DNA of 64,000 nucleotides from Ceratotherium simum simum (GCF_000283155.1 NW_004454282.1:2849939-2913938), one strand, 5' to 3'; shown: positions 47,655-59,599, counted from the first letter of the stretch. Made by a program: numbers and translations. Notes: generated from the letters alone by a model not told the origin.

Positions 47655-47870
47655 CAAGTGTGGTGGTAAAAAGCATGATCAACAAAGTCAGACACTTGCT
47701 TTCAAATCCTGACTCTGTCTTTTGCCATGTTATTTAACTTCCCTGCATCTGACTTTCCTCGTCTGTGAATCGGAAATAATAGTAATATGTATTTAATTTA
47801 TAGGGCTGGTGTGAGGATTAAAAAAAGGGAATTCATGTAAAGGACAGAGGCAGGGCTTGGCACCCCAAAT
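47655..47870 (+). repeat. MIR, nearly full length
   Basis: GTGGTAAAAAGCATGATC, AATCCTGACTCTGTC, GTTATTTAACTTCCCTGC, GGTGTGAGGATTAAAAAAAG and GGCAGGGCTTGGCACC follow MIR in sense orientation. Confidence 0.85.
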
Positions 47871-48884
47871 ACAGTAGCCTTTCTACTCCTTATTAGTGTT
47901 ATTAAGCAAAAGGCCTCTTGGTTGCCTTTCAATAAATATAGAGACCACTAGTTAACCCAAGCGATGTGCTCAGTAGGGGTTTTGCCTCTAAGAAGGCTGT
48001 TCGGGTGTCAGGAAGAGGAGACTATGGCCTCCAGTCCCTTCCCTGCCTGAAAGGAGAGGTGAGAAGTCACCCAGTCTTTCCTCTCCTAGCCCAATCAGTG
48101 GTTCTTCCAAAGTCAGAGAGCCAACCAACTCAGTCCGAAGAATGAGACCCAAGACTCTGTGTGGCCACCCACTAAAGGAAAGCTCCTGGCTAAGGCCACA
48201 CAGCCCAGCGTTCTCCAGCTCCAGGCTCCCCTCCCAGACCAACTTACTCCTCCAGCCTGCATCCTCCCAGGTTACAAATCTGGAAGACCTCTAAAAAGAC
48301 TTCCCTCTTTCTTCTTTCCAGGTGACCTTGGGAATGTTCTCAGTTCTGGGTAGAGCTGTGACTTCGTAGATATTGCTTTCCCAGGCTATGTTGAAGGGAA
48401 CTGGCAGGTGGGGGAAGGGGGGAGGCATCAGCCATCTCCTCTGCTTGAGCTGCGAGCTCTAGTTCCCAGCAGCGTTTGTCTCTTAAGCTCTAGGTGAGAA
48501 AGCATCAGAATAGCTGAGCTGCCAGCCTTCCCCTAGGCAGAGGTAAGCAATTAGCAGAGCGCCCTGAGAAACACCGAGTAAAAAAAATTTGTGTACCCCA
48601 CTAAGCAAAAGATGAACAGTGAGTGATTTGTGAGAAAGAGAAAATTATATGGATTCTATTTTAAGGCTAAAACATGAGTCAAGAAACAATTTGAAAAAGA
48701 TGTTTTAGTTTATTCCTAATATCCTTTTACCTGTATGAATTTGGGAATTTTTTTTCCTTTTGAACTAGTTTGAATAGAATTAAATTATAAGTGCTATGAT
48801 TATTTATTATGGTTTGGAAAATTCCATTTACTGAGACAAGAATAAAATTTCTTTTTGGCTTTTAAAAGATTTTGAAACAAAAAT
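47871..48884. other. Intergenic, nothing recognised
   Basis: Slightly GC-richer in 48000-48550. The frames at 47988-48242 (minus) and 48159-48353 (plus) overlap and have no recognisable domain. Confidence 0.6.
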
Positions 48885-50360
48885 CAGTTAGAAAATATAA
48901 TGGAAGAAAGGACCCTATTTGTGTCAGCAACAAAGAGATTAAATACCTAGTAATAAAATTATCAAGAAGTGAGCAAGAGCTATATGAAGAAAACTTTTAA
49001 AGCTACTGAGGGTCAAAAAGAAAACTTGAACAAATGGAAGGATATCCATGTTTTTAGATAAAAAGACTGCATAAAAACATCAGTTCTCTCTAAATTATCC
49101 ATAGATATCCATAGATAGATAGATGTAAAAAAAATTTTCAATTAAAAAAAGATTTTTTAAAACTATTCAAGCTGATTATAACATTAATATGGAAAAATAA
49201 ACAAGCAAGAGTATGCAGGAAAATCCTGAAAAAGAAAAACAGGGGTTGCCTAGCTCTAATAGATATTAAAATGTAAAGCTACAATAATTAAAAGAGCATG
49301 GTACATGAACAGACAGGTAGCTCAATTTAGTATATGATAGAGAAATTTAGTATATGATAAAATGGCATCTCTTACCAGTGGAGGGCAAGTGATTTGCCTT
49401 CTGGGGGGTGAAATTAAAGTTGGATCCAAACCTTACACTTTTCACCATGATAAATTCCAGATGGATTAACATTCTTAGAAAAAAAGAAAGAGAAAGAAAT
49501 TCCTGAGCATGCCAGAATAAATTGTTAGATAATTTTTTATATAATCTTGGAGTGTGGTAGGCCCTTTGAAGTATATAATAAAAGCCACAATCCATAAAAG
49601 ATTGATTTATACATAAAATCAAATATTTCTGTATGGCAAAAAACAACAAAACATTGGCAAAGTTGAAAGACAGACAACAAACTTTAAAAAAAATTGCAAT
49701 TCATATAACAGACAAAGGATTCCTGCAAATTATTAAGAAAAAGATCAACATTTCAATAAAAAAGAACAGTTTGCAGAAAAAGAAATAAATGGAAAAAAGC
49801 TCCATGTCTCTCATAATAAGGTATCATTTTCACTTAATAAATTGGGAAAGATCAAGTGAAATTCACTGTTGGAGAAAGCATGGTCAAACAGGTACTCCAA
49901 TTTTACTGCTGAAAGTTTAAATTGATACAATACCATGATGAGCAATTTGGCAATATATTCAAAATTATAAATGGACATATATTTTGATGCAGCAATTCTA
50001 CTTGCAGGGATTTATCCTGCATATGTGCTCGAACGTGTGTGAAATAATGTGGGTACTAGCTTATTTAATACATAAGTTTTTGTAATAGCAAAAGATTAGA
50101 AACAATCTAAATGCTTATCAATAGGAGATTTGTTAAATAAATTGTGCTATATCTACACAATGGAATATTACACAGCTGTTAAAAAGGATGAGGAAGCTCT
50201 TTATGTACTAATGTGAAATGATATCCATAACCTATTGCAAAATAAAAGGTAAACAAGAAACTACAGTCATCAGTTATCTCCAGAAAAGAGACAACTGGGA
50301 AAGAGACTTTCACTGCATATCCCTTTATCTTTGGAAATGTAAACCCTCTGAGTGTATTAC
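48885..50360 (+). mobile_element. L1 3' segment, diverged
   Basis: AAATACCTAGTAATAAAATT, AATGGAAGGATATCCATG, AAAGCTACAATAATTAAAAG, GGAGATTTGTTAAATAAATT and ACAATGGAATATTACACAGC follow L1 ORF2 into the 3'UTR. The coding frame is destroyed. Confidence 0.8.
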
Positions 50361-50534
50361 TTAGTCCAGAAATAAATAAATAAAATTTGAGATAAATAAA
50401 AGCTGTTGCCACTTTGATTGTTTTTACGTAAACAGTTCAGTACATTATTTGGTGTTTTGACTATCTAAAGATCTTTCAGGACTTGCATGTTATCTTTGTT
50501 TTTATGGAGTTGTATTTTAAGTATAAATCCTCCA

Positions 50535-50736
50535 CGGGGCCCGCCCCGTGGCTTGGTGGTTAAGTGAGCGCGCTCCACTGCTGGCGACCCGAGTTCGGAT
50601 CCCGGGTTCCCACCGGCGTGCTGCTTCTCCGGCCATGCTGAGGCCGCGTCCCACATACAGCAACTAGAAGGATGTGCAGCTATGACACACAACTATCTAC
50701 TGGGGCTTTGGGGAAAAAATAAATAAATAAAATCTT
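50535..50736 (+). mobile_element. ERE SINE, full length
   Basis: Head GGGGCCCGCCCCGTGGC, B box GTTCGGATCC, body CAACTAGAAGGATGTGCAGC, AAATA tail. An 11-bp duplication TAAATCCTCCA lies at 50524-50534 and 50737-50747. Confidence 0.94.
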
Positions 50737-50884
50737 TAAATCCTCCAAACAAGAATACCAAATAAAGCATAATTTTTCTGAATGTGTAATTTTCTACTGA
50801 GATATTACCCGATTGAATTTTTCAGGTCAGAGCTGGTAGTAGGCTCTGAGAATTTTGAGAATGACCCCTAAGTTCACCTAGTTT

Positions 50885-51041
50885 TATTAGAACACAGCCA
50901 TGTTCATTTGTTTGTGTATTGTCCATGGCTTCTTTTGTGCTGTAATACAGAATAGAATAGTCAAGATGAGGAGCTGTATGGCCTGCAAAATCGACAATCT
51001 GTACTATTTATCCCTTTTTAGGAAAAGTTTGCCAACCCCTG
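50885..51041. mobile_element. hAT (MER1-type) transposon, one end missing
   Basis: TTTTATTAGAACACAGCCAT, GTCCATGGCTTCTTTTGTGC and the intact end GGAAAAGTTTGCCAACCCCT match the element at 53063-53273. The other end is truncated. Confidence 0.8.
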
Positions 51042-51257
51042 GCTTAAGCCATTTTGAGTTGGGTCTTGATGAAGATTCCTGCCTTGACCAAACTCTATCC
51101 AGGTTCTTCTGAGCCCTTTCCCAACTGGGCCTCAACTTGGCCTACAGAGACTTGAACAAAGCACTAACACAGTTTCTAACAGCTCAAAGCCCCATCCCTA
51201 GGATGACCCTCATCTCCCTTAAAGTGCCTGCCTGAGAAAACTCAAGGCTGCCAAAAG
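51042..51257. other. Unassigned, probable repeat remnant
   Basis: The first 20-25 bases resemble the flank of the hAT copy at 53273. The rest is not recognised. Confidence 0.4.
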
Positions 51258-51567
51258 AATGTACAGTAGTCCCCCCTTATCCACAGGGGATACCAAAGAA
51301 TGTACAGTAGTCCCCCCTTATCCACAGGGGATGCCAAAGAATGTACAGNNNNNNNNNNNNNNNNNNNNNNNNNNNNNNNNNNNNNNNNNNNNNNNNNNNN
51401 NNNNNNNNNNNNNNNNNNNNNNNNNNNNNNNNNNNNNNNNNNNNNNNNNNNNNNNNNNNNNNNNNNNNTCCACAGGGGATGCCAAAGAATGTACAGTAGT
51501 CCCCCCTTATCCACAGGGGATGCCAAAAGAATGTACAGTAGTCCCCCCTTATCCACAGGGGATACCT
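51258..51567 (+). repeat. 41-bp minisatellite around an assembly gap
   Basis: Units start AATGTACAGTAGTCCCCCC and end in GGGGAT(A/G)CCAAAG. Two 41-bp units (51258-51298 and 51299-51339) and a partial one precede the gap. A partial unit, a 42-bp unit (51488-51529) and the final one (from 51530) follow it. Each unit joins 27 bases of a transposon end to a 14-base flank. The frames containing X in this interval are artefacts. Confidence 0.92.
51349..51468. other. Assembly gap (120 N)
   Basis: One hundred and twenty unknown bases inside the tandem repeat. The true copy number of the repeat is not known. Confidence 0.99.
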
Positions 51568-51905
51568 TCCAAGACCCCCAGTGGACGCCTGATACCATGG
51601 ATACTACCGAAGCCTATATATACTATGCTTTTTCCTTTACGGACTTACCTATGATAAAGTTTAATGTATAAATTAGTCACAGTAAGAGATTAACAACAAT
51701 TATAACAAAATATTGTAATAAGTTATGTGAATGTGGTCTCTCTCTCTCTCAAAATATCTTATTGTTCTGTACTCCCCTTTCTTCTTTTTGTGACAATGTG
51801 AGATAACATGCCTACGTGATGAGATGAAGTGAGGTGAATGACGTAGGCATGGTGATGTAGCTTTAGGCTATTAGTGACTTTCTGATGATCCGTCAGAGGA
51901 GGATT
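51536..51905 (+). mobile_element. MER2/Tigger-type DNA transposon
   Basis: It starts CAGTAGTCCCCCCTTATCC after TA, and runs through GATAAAGTTTAATGTATAAA, a TC-rich tract and CCTACGTGATGAGATGAAGT. This is the order of the pogo-type MER2 group. The right inverted repeat is missing or replaced at about 51905. Confidence 0.82.
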
Positions 51906-51909
51906 ATCT

Positions 51910-52262
51910 GCTTCCAGATGGCTGTACTGTTTGTTTCAGCCAACACCTGGAGATGGGGCTTCTGTCTCCCAGCCTCTGTGGGAGGGGAGGAGCCTAACTT
52001 CAATAAGCATCAGTTAGCAAACCCAGGTGGGTGTCACATGGACCAACCTCCTCTTCCCACTTTTTGTAATTATCACTTCCCTGACTTTACTGAGACCCTG
52101 CTCACCCCCTTCCCTACTTCCTCTTTCTCCCTTTAAAACACTCGGTCACCTCTGTACAAATCGGAGTTCGATTCACACTGGATTCTTTTCCCTGTTGCAG
52201 TAGTATATTACCTATTAAAATCTGTCCTTACCACTTTAACTAGTGTTGGACTTTATCTCTGA
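51910..52262 (+). mobile_element. Probable ERV1-type LTR, 3' part
   Basis: A C/T-rich body leads to CCCTTTAAAACACTCGGTC (TATA-like), a poly(A)-signal-like ATTAAA, and an end at TTTATCTCTGACA. This is the layout of a retroviral LTR from promoter to terminus. No viral gene sequence is attached. Family unassigned. Confidence 0.5.
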
Positions 52263-52680
52263 CAGTATCCTAGGGTACATGCCATGTATAATCCCTTCCC
52301 CTTGAGGGTGGGCAGGACCTATGAATATATGGGATATCACTCCCTTGACTAGGGTACATTATGAGACCCACTTGGCAGATTAGAGAGAGTCATTCTCCCT
52401 CCGGCCTTGAAGAAGTGAGGTGTCATATTGTGTGGGGCCTATGGGAGGCACGGAACAGAGAAAGGCATCTAGGAACTGAGAACAGCCTCGCACCAACAGC
52501 CAGCAAAAAACCAGGGACCTCAGTCCTACAGCTATAAGGAACTAAATTCTGTTGACTTGGGAATCTCTGAGCAGAGCACCTTAAGCCGTGTCTGGGCTTC
52601 TGACCCACAGAAACTGTTTGTGTTTTTTAAGCCGCTAAATTTGTGGTAATTTGTTACACAGCAATAGAAAACTAATGTGG
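52263..52680 (+). mobile_element. MLT1-like solitary LTR
   Basis: AGGTGTCATATTGTGTGGGG, CAGAAACTGTTTGTGTTTTT and the terminal GTGGTAATTTGTTACACAGC and AAAACTAATG block are MaLR LTR features. The minus-strand frame 52423-52608 lies inside it. Confidence 0.75.
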
Positions 52681-52739
52681 ATCATAATGCCGGTAGCCTG
52701 CCTAAAAGCAACCACTCACACGTACCTCACCTTCTTTCC

Positions 52740-53345
52740 CAGTCTTGGGAAGTGAATCAAGTGTCATCTTAGGAGGCGTCTATGGAAGTTTTCCTTACTC
52801 CTAAAAGAAGGACACAAGAGAGATTTCTGGCCTTTGGACACTCTTGTGTGAAGATATAATACTTTGAGCTGCTGTAGCCATGACCGGGAGGCGCCAAGAC
52901 TGAGGACACAGCCTGCACTAAGCTGAGCAGAGCTGAGGAGATGGAAAGAATCTAGATCCTTGATTAAGTTGTGGAGCTGCTGAATTAACCAAACCAGAAG
53001 CTAACCCTCCCTTGGAACTTCTTGCTACTTATAAGATAATAAAGTCACTTACTGTTTAAAACCAGGGGTCAGCAAACTACAAACCCCAGCTCATTGCCTG
53101 TTTCTGTAAATAAACTTTTATTAGAACACAGCCCTGCCTGTTGGTTCACACAATGTCCATGGCTGCTCTCATGCTACAGCAGAGTGGACTAGTGGGGACA
53201 GGAAGCTACGTGGTGCAGAAACCCTACAATCTTCACTATTTGTCCCTATACAGGAAAAGTTTGCCAACCCCTGGTTTAAACCATTTTGATTTGGTCTCAC
53301 GTTATTTGCAGCTTAAAAACATTCACACAATTTTCATCTCTTTCA
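52740..53345 (+). mobile_element. ERVL-class LTR interrupted by a hAT element
   Basis: GTGTCATCTTAGGAGGCGTC, CTGGCCTTTGGACACTCTTG, GAGCTGCTGAATTAACCAAA and AAGATAATAAAGTCACTTAC (poly(A) signal) precede the hAT at 53063-53273. The LTR end AAACCATTTTGATTTGGTC resumes after it. Confidence 0.65.
53063..53273. mobile_element. hAT (MER1-type) transposon, complete
   Basis: It begins CAGGGGTCAGCAAACTAC and ends GTTTGCCAACCCCTG, which are inverted ends. Flanks GTTTAAAAC and GTTTAAACC fit an 8-bp duplication with one slipped base. It sits in the LTR above. Confidence 0.85.
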
Positions 53346-53394
53346 TTCTGATGAAAAGTGAAATAACACTAAACTGAAACTGATAATAATGACT

Positions 53395-53995
53395 ATGCAT
53401 GTTTTTAAGTAAACCTTTACTGAAGTATACCATACATATATAAAAGTTTAAAAATCATTATTGTACAGCTCAATGAATTTTCGCAAAGCGAATATACTTG
53501 TGTAATCATCACCAAGCCCCAGAAGCTCACTTGTCCCCCCTTCAGTCACCATATCTCCCTCCCCAAGGACAGCCGCTGTTCATATTCCTACCAGAATAGA
53601 TCTCCATAGCCTAATTTTGACTGTTTATAATCTTCATATAAATGGGTTCATGTATGTGTCCTTTTGTGTCTGGCTTCTTTTGCTCAGCGTTTTGTTTGTG
53701 AAATTCATGCATGTTGTGTGTAGCAGTAGTTCATTTATTCTCATTGCTATGTAATATTCCCTTGTATGAGTATGTCACAATTTATTTATCCATTCTACAG
53801 TTAAGTAGTTTCCATTTTTTGACTCTTATGAATAGCACTCCTGTGAATAATGTAAATTTTTGGTGCATTATATACACCTTTATATATAAGTTATATATAC
53901 ATATATAAGTTAAATAAATATGTGTAACTAACATATATACACTGTTGGAGTGGAACTATGGGTCATTCATGCGTGATTTTTATTATGGCACTGCA
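53395..53995 (-). mobile_element. L1-type 3' segment
   Basis: AAAATCATTATTGTACAGCT, GTAATCATCACCAAGCCCC, AAATGGGTTCATGTATGTGT and TTTATCCATTCTACAGTTAA follow the same old L1 3' family as 22839-23587, in reverse. A TA-rich tract at 53870-53935 lies within it. Confidence 0.75.
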
Positions 53996-55685
53996 AGTGA
54001 TACCATGTCAGAAAGTACATCATTTCACTGAATAAAAATTTGGTCTTGTTCCCATTTTACTTTCACATCGAGATTAATTTAGCAGAGTACCAGGCTCAAA
54101 AGACCACACACAATCAGATGAATAACTAATTAACTGAAAAATTAAAACAATTGCCCACAAGCTGATTTCCCTTCCACAGCCCGCACCGTTACTTTAAGGA
54201 AGTTTCAAACTGCCTGCTTGGAGACTAATTGTTTAAGCAGCTGAATTCACATCAGTGCTTCCTTTGGAACGTTGGGAAGGCTCAGATGGCCTTGGCATGT
54301 TGCTAAGTCACAGAGGTGCATTTTCTAGGACATGTTCCTCACTTTGAGGAAAAAGTGATGAAAAGTTATAGATGGATGGTGTGGCAAGAAGCCTCAGTAA
54401 CTGAGAGCTCCAAAAAATAAGAAAGGCAGACTTGCCGCATTCAAGTCCCACTGACTCGCTACTTAGCAACCCTGTTAGAAAGAAAAGCCACAGAAAGTCA
54501 AGATTTCATTAGAGGGCACTTTCTCCTATTCCAGCCACCTCTGACTGTTAACTTCTGCCTTGTTGTTCCCTTCTTCACTCAAGCAGCATTCTCCAAGGGC
54601 CTGAAAACTGTTTATCTACGATTTTTTCCAAGCAGCACCCAAGGATTGCATGGATAGCATATCGTAGTCTTACAGAAATCGGGAAATTTAAGAGAAGCAA
54701 GAGTCTACAAGAGCAGTAAGAAGACCAATTATTAGGCATGCGCGTTTGATTGAAGTTCGTTTTCCACTCATCAGTTGATATCAGACCCGTAGAGAAGATT
54801 CAATCTGATAATTATGAAGATGACTCATCAGTGGCCACAGAGTTCTAGGGTCACATTCAGGGCTCTGTGGTTTTGAGTTGCTGTCCTCCCAACAAGATAG
54901 CAAACTGCAAATTGAACTATTTTGACCTATCTCTTCTGTTTGGCCAACTATATAAGGTAAAGATTTCTTTAAGAAAGAAAGGAAGAGAGAGAGAGAAAGA
55001 GAGAAGGCTAAAAAGGCATGTGTTCTAGGCAGGATCCTGAGAAATAGCTCACCACGCAACCTTTCCACAGCAGAGCAGAGCACGTCTTCCTACCCCAGTG
55101 GTCTGCTCCACGTGTGGTATGGGCAAATCTCAGGGTTAGTTCAACTTTTTTTAGAAACTCAAGTATCTCCTTCAGCCTCCAAGAGCCAATAACAGATTGC
55201 TAGCTACAAGGCAGCCCTTGTGTTGTAGACCCCGCTACAGTCTTTCTCTAAAACAGGTCATAAAAGTCTGAAAAGAAAGAGGAGAAAAGGATTTTTCCCT
55301 CTGCACCTTCATAACTGAATAATACACAGGAGAATTGGGCAGAATATTCCAAGCTTTAGAAGTATAGATACAGCAGCTATCAGTAGCCACCTTGTCCAGG
55401 GAAGTGCTGTCTGATTTTCAATATTCTTTCCCATCATGAAACCAAAAAAAGTGTCCTAATTTTAATTTAGAAAATACCATCACAGAATTCTACTGCTAGT
55501 TTGTGGGCACCTTTAGCAATCTGTAGGCTCTGTATCATCCATCGAGAATCATTTCTGGTTTGCAAAAAGCTTTTGGCTCTTAGAAGCTATAAACAGCATC
55601 CTATTTTAATTTTGAAAATCTCATTTTTACCCCCCAACTCTTGAAAGAGAACTTTTCCCTCCTCGGTTTCCAGAAGACTTATCTT
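53996..55685. other. Intergenic, nothing recognised
   Basis: Mostly unique sequence with a GA-rich tract at 54972-55008. The 100-codon minus-strand frame at 54781-55083 runs through that tract and has no recognisable feature. Confidence 0.6.
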
Positions 55686-55689
55686 GAAA

Positions 55690-55870
55690 GTTGTCTGCAG
55701 ACATTTATTACTCTTCGTCACACTCCTATGAGGTGGCTAAGGTCTGTTATCCCCATTTTATTGCTGAGGAAATTGAGATAGTTATGAAGTTGAGTGCTTC
55801 GCCGAAGGTCACGCACTGAGTCAGGGGCAGAACTCGCTGTTCCTGGCAGCCTCACCAACCTCAGCTGCCT
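55690..55870 (-). repeat. MIR
   Basis: CACTCCTATGAGGTGGCTAA, TATCCCCATTTTATTGCTGA, GGAAATTGAGATAGTTATGA and GAAGGTCACGCACTGAGTC are MIR landmarks in reverse. Confidence 0.85.
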
Positions 55871-56109
55871 CGCCTCTATTTGAACTGCCTTAAAATAAGA
55901 CTTTCAAGAATTCTGATGAGAAGATTGAAACTCTGCAGTGTTTTATTTGTTAAGGGTGACTTGGTAACTGCCTTTATTAATGTTATTCATTGACTTACAG
56001 TCAGAAGGCATTCATTTACTAGATGCTCAGCCTAAGAGGGACTATTTTCCTCATTTTTCACTGGTTATAATAGAACACTTCTCTGTAACCATATGAGACG
56101 ACGGTTACA

Positions 56110-56590
56110 TCAGACACCATTAAAGCATGAATTGTTGTCCTTTTGGCCTCTAAGAGAATGAATCTCTCCTTTCTGCTTCTGTACAAACTCCTTATCATGG
56201 CCTCACGTCACTTTCCCACCTGGTAAGGCCACCCTCCAGCCACCCAGGTGCTTCTGAAAGTGAAGCACCCACTGGTTCCAGAACGCACCCTCACATTCCA
56301 GCCTCTCCCACCCCCTCTTCACATCACCCACCTCTATCCTTCAAAATCTCCTGTTATCTTCAAGGCTCATCTTAAGAATCACCTGCCTAATTAACCACTC
56401 CCTATTTCCCCACCAACCCTGGTGTCTTCCTTTGAAGCCCTTATCTGTCGCCATCTTCTTTTATAGCCTAGCTTACTAGCCCTATGCCCCTTATGTCTAG
56501 ATTATAAACTACTTATGGGCAGGGAAGGTTTTACTCATCTTTGCACAGTCTGAGATACAAAATGCAATTCGCCTCACAGAGTAGGGAACT
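56110..56590 (+). repeat. L2-like segment
   Basis: AAACTCCTTATCATGGCCTC, CACCCTCCAGCCACCCAGG, AAAATCTCCTGTTATCTTCA and TAGATTATAAACTACTTATG are in L2 order, diverged. Confidence 0.65.
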
Positions 56591-56599
56591 GCTTACTAC

Positions 56600-56788
56600 A
56601 GGGGTGGGCAAACTTTCTGCAAAAGACCAGTTAGTAAATATTTTGGGCTTTGCCAGCCACGAACAGTTGCTGTTGACTCTTCTTTGCTTTCTTTGTTATA
56701 ATCCTCTAAAAATATAAAAACCATCCGTAGCTCCCAGATCAGCTGGGGGCTAGATTTGGCCCTCGGGCATAGTTTGCCTGCCCCCTGG
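56600..56788. mobile_element. hAT (MER1-type) transposon, opposite orientation
   Basis: CAGGGGTGGGCAAACTTTCT at one end, AGTAAATATTTTGGGCTTTG inside, and TAGTTTGCCTGCCCCCTGG at the other. It is the same group as 53063-53273, inverted. Confidence 0.8.
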
Positions 56789-57960
56789 CTTGGTAAATAT
56801 TTCTTGGATTGTCATCCATGGTCTTGAAGTATGTTGGAAATTACTTATTTTGTATTTATGGAAATTTTAGCATAATTGATGACGTTTATACTGGTTTAAA
56901 GATAACTATTCTAATGGAGAATGCTTTCTTCCATTTTTCTAATATTGTGAAAGATCAGTTGCAGCACATAGCCCAAATAAATTTTTATACTCTTCTTGTA
57001 CTTTTAAAAGAAATCCCAGAGTATAGTATCTGTATTTATTTTATTTTAAAAGTCCAAATAGTTAAAACATGGGTGAAACTCGGCATTCACATATGTAGAA
57101 GTATGACCTTGCAAAATCCACACATGCATCTTTTTGCGTCATTAAAGGGCCAAATTCCATCACATTTACTGAAGATTCTGCCAGAGCTATTGAGGCCTCC
57201 TGGCTTTGTTAGGCCGTGGGATAATAAAACTAGCCCTGCCACACTGATAGGATTGTTTTTTTAAGGTGTTGCAAAATGTTTCATTTGTCCTGTCAATGAT
57301 TGCTCTGAAGCAGGATCTTGGACAAGTTAATATTTATAATGCCTGAAACTCTACAGAGGACAAAGAAATGGTCCCTTTCAAGTCTCACTGACCTGGGTTA
57401 CAGTTTAGTGCCCACACAATGCCATCCTCACCACCTCCCTGGCCCCAGGAATACTGCAAAGTAATAAGCATTAACTGTTTAGTCATTTCCTGTATCATGT
57501 TTGTCAGACATCATAGCCTTTCCCTATTAACATATCTAACTGAGTTACAGTTCAAACAGCCGGTTTCCATATCAGCAGCTGTTTGGTTTAATATCTTTTC
57601 AGCAAAGGCGCCATGGGGAGCCTTTCGGAAAACTTCACGTTAATACTTGTGCCTTTTTTCCTGAGGAGATCCAGCTGAGGGGAGGGCTGACTCCTATTGC
57701 TGATAATTTGCCAGAGGGTGTGATTTGTAAAAATTTGCGGATGAAATTGTCTGAAAGATGTCACACCTGAACTTCAGTGAAATTTCCCTGTGTGTTGAAG
57801 GGCATGTCATGATTTTATTAGTATGCTAAAGGTTAGTCTGCCTTGGGAGAGTGCACACACACTGTAATGGATGGTTGCTCTGCCTCTATGAAAGAAAGAT
57901 GGACAGGAGGATAATAACCCCAGCCTTGAAGACTGCGTTAATTACAGCATGTTGACCTCT
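56789..57960. other. Intergenic, unrecognised, with a 151-codon frame
   Basis: An open frame at 56809-57264 (+) is the longest outside repeats and the CpG island. It starts beside the hAT end, has no known domain, and lies in A/T-rich DNA where such lengths arise by chance. Nothing else is recognised. Confidence 0.5.
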
Positions 57961-57964
57961 CCCT

Positions 57965-58216
57965 TTCTTTTTTTTTTTTGGGGGGGGGAGGAGGACTAGT
58001 CCTAAGGTAACATCTGATGCCAATCCTCCCCTTTTTTCTTGAGGAAGATTGGCCCTGGGCTAACATCCGTGCCCATCTTCCTCCACTTTATACGGGACGC
58101 CGCCACAGCATGGCCTGACAAGTGGTGCGTCTGTGCGCATCCAGGATCAGAACCTGTGAACCCCAGGCCGCCACAGCGGAGCGCGCGCACTTGACCGCTG
58201 CACCACCGGCCGCCCC
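57965..58216 (-). mobile_element. ERE SINE, ERE1-like
   Basis: Inverse copy with T-rich start, GGCCCTGGGCTAACATCCGT, TTATACGGGACGCCGCC and CCACCGGCCGCCCCG. It matches the classical horse ERE1 layout (a long 3' half with two GATGTTA-type blocks). Flanking duplications are unclear. Confidence 0.92.
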
Positions 58217-59250
58217 GACTTCCCCCCTTTTGATAGGGAAAGCCATAATGTTTCAAATAGAAAGTCCCCTTAGCTAGGTGACCAATGAAGGAAGCAGAAA
58301 ACAGCAAGAAGGAAGGTATGATATTTTCTTGTAAAAATACTCTTCACAATTAGAACTATTTAACACATAATAAGAATATGTGGTCTAAGGCAGTAAAGAA
58401 TTTTATCAAAAATAACCTTGTCCTGTAAAAGTGAAGCTGATCTATGGTAAATTTGTAAAATATCTTTGTCTCATCAAAAGACAGTGGATTTTCATGCTAG
58501 AAATAACCATAATTCTTAAAAAAAATATTTTATATTTAGAAAATGTCATTTCCTATATCTAAAATGGCTCTTGGAGATGGAAAAATACAACAAACTGATA
58601 CTGTGCTGAATTAAGTGTACTTTCTAAACTTTGAACAACCCTGGAGAATCACTATTTTCTATTCGATTGATTATTTTCTGGTCTATGTTTTGGAAATAGG
58701 TGAGAAGAAATAGTAGAAAATGTATTGTCTCTTGGTTTTTAATTCTCAGCCTGGATATGTCTGGATTCAGAGTCTATCAGGTTGAATCATATGAAATTGC
58801 TACTTATTTAGGCCAAAAATCATCAAATATTGGCAATTTCATAAGTAGTTGCTGGGTTCCACTTCGATGTTTCTTCTTTGTTATGCTTGTGCTGGCCATG
58901 GGTAAATCAGATAAAATTTTATTTACAGGATAAAAATTTATCCATAGACAGGATAATAAACAATAATAGATAAAACATAAGAGATAGAAAATAGATAATG
59001 ATAGATGATAGATAGTAGATAGATATCTGTTCAGATGATAGATAATCATACATGATGGACAGAAGTTCTGGCTGCAAGCATCGTGTACCTGCAGAAGAGT
59101 AATTTATCCCTTCCAATCTTTTGGAAGGAAAAATAGAAACTTTCTCTTTTTCAAAGTAAAACACTCTATTACAAGCATTCTTTTAACCTGCCCCAAGTTA
59201 GGGGTTTTGAAGTCCTCTATTTCTTTCCTCTATGAGCTGATCATAATGAT
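58217..59250. other. Intergenic with GATA-type microsatellite
   Basis: An interrupted (GATA)n tract lies at 58980-59046. Otherwise A/T-rich sequence without recognised content. Confidence 0.65.
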
Positions 59251-59254
59251 AATT

Positions 59255-59395
59255 GTAGTTAACATTTACTGAATACCTACTAAGTGCCAGTGTCTGTAAT
59301 AAGGTCTTTACATTTTCTCATTTCCTCCTCAAAACAACTCTATGAGGTAAGTATTATAATCCCTGTTTTGCAGATGACACTTTTGGAAGAGCAAG
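59255..59395 (-). repeat. MIR
   Basis: TTAACATTTACTGAATACCT, ACTAAGTGCCAGTGTCTGT, CTCTATGAGGTAAGTATTAT and CCTGTTTTGCAGATGAC fit MIR in reverse. Confidence 0.85.
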
Positions 59396-59599
59396 ACAGC
59401 TCAAAACTTGTTTTTGAGCCTACTTTGTATTTGATTAAGTAGAAGGAAGACCAGAGAGATGAAGAAAAATTTTAGCCAGTCAACCTGCATATCCTTGTGT
59501 CAAACAAACATAGCCTTGGTGTCAAAATCTAGGAATCTCCATTGACGTGGTTTGGTAGCACATCATACTTATCCTTGAATTTGAACTTTAAAATCTTAC

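Noticed and set aside
51242..51671. Frames of 118-131 codons with runs of X
   Set aside because: They are translations of the minisatellite and the assembly gap.
56809..57264. 151-codon plus-strand frame
   Set aside because: Unrecognised, A/T-rich and without promoter or conserved motif evidence; not called as a gene.
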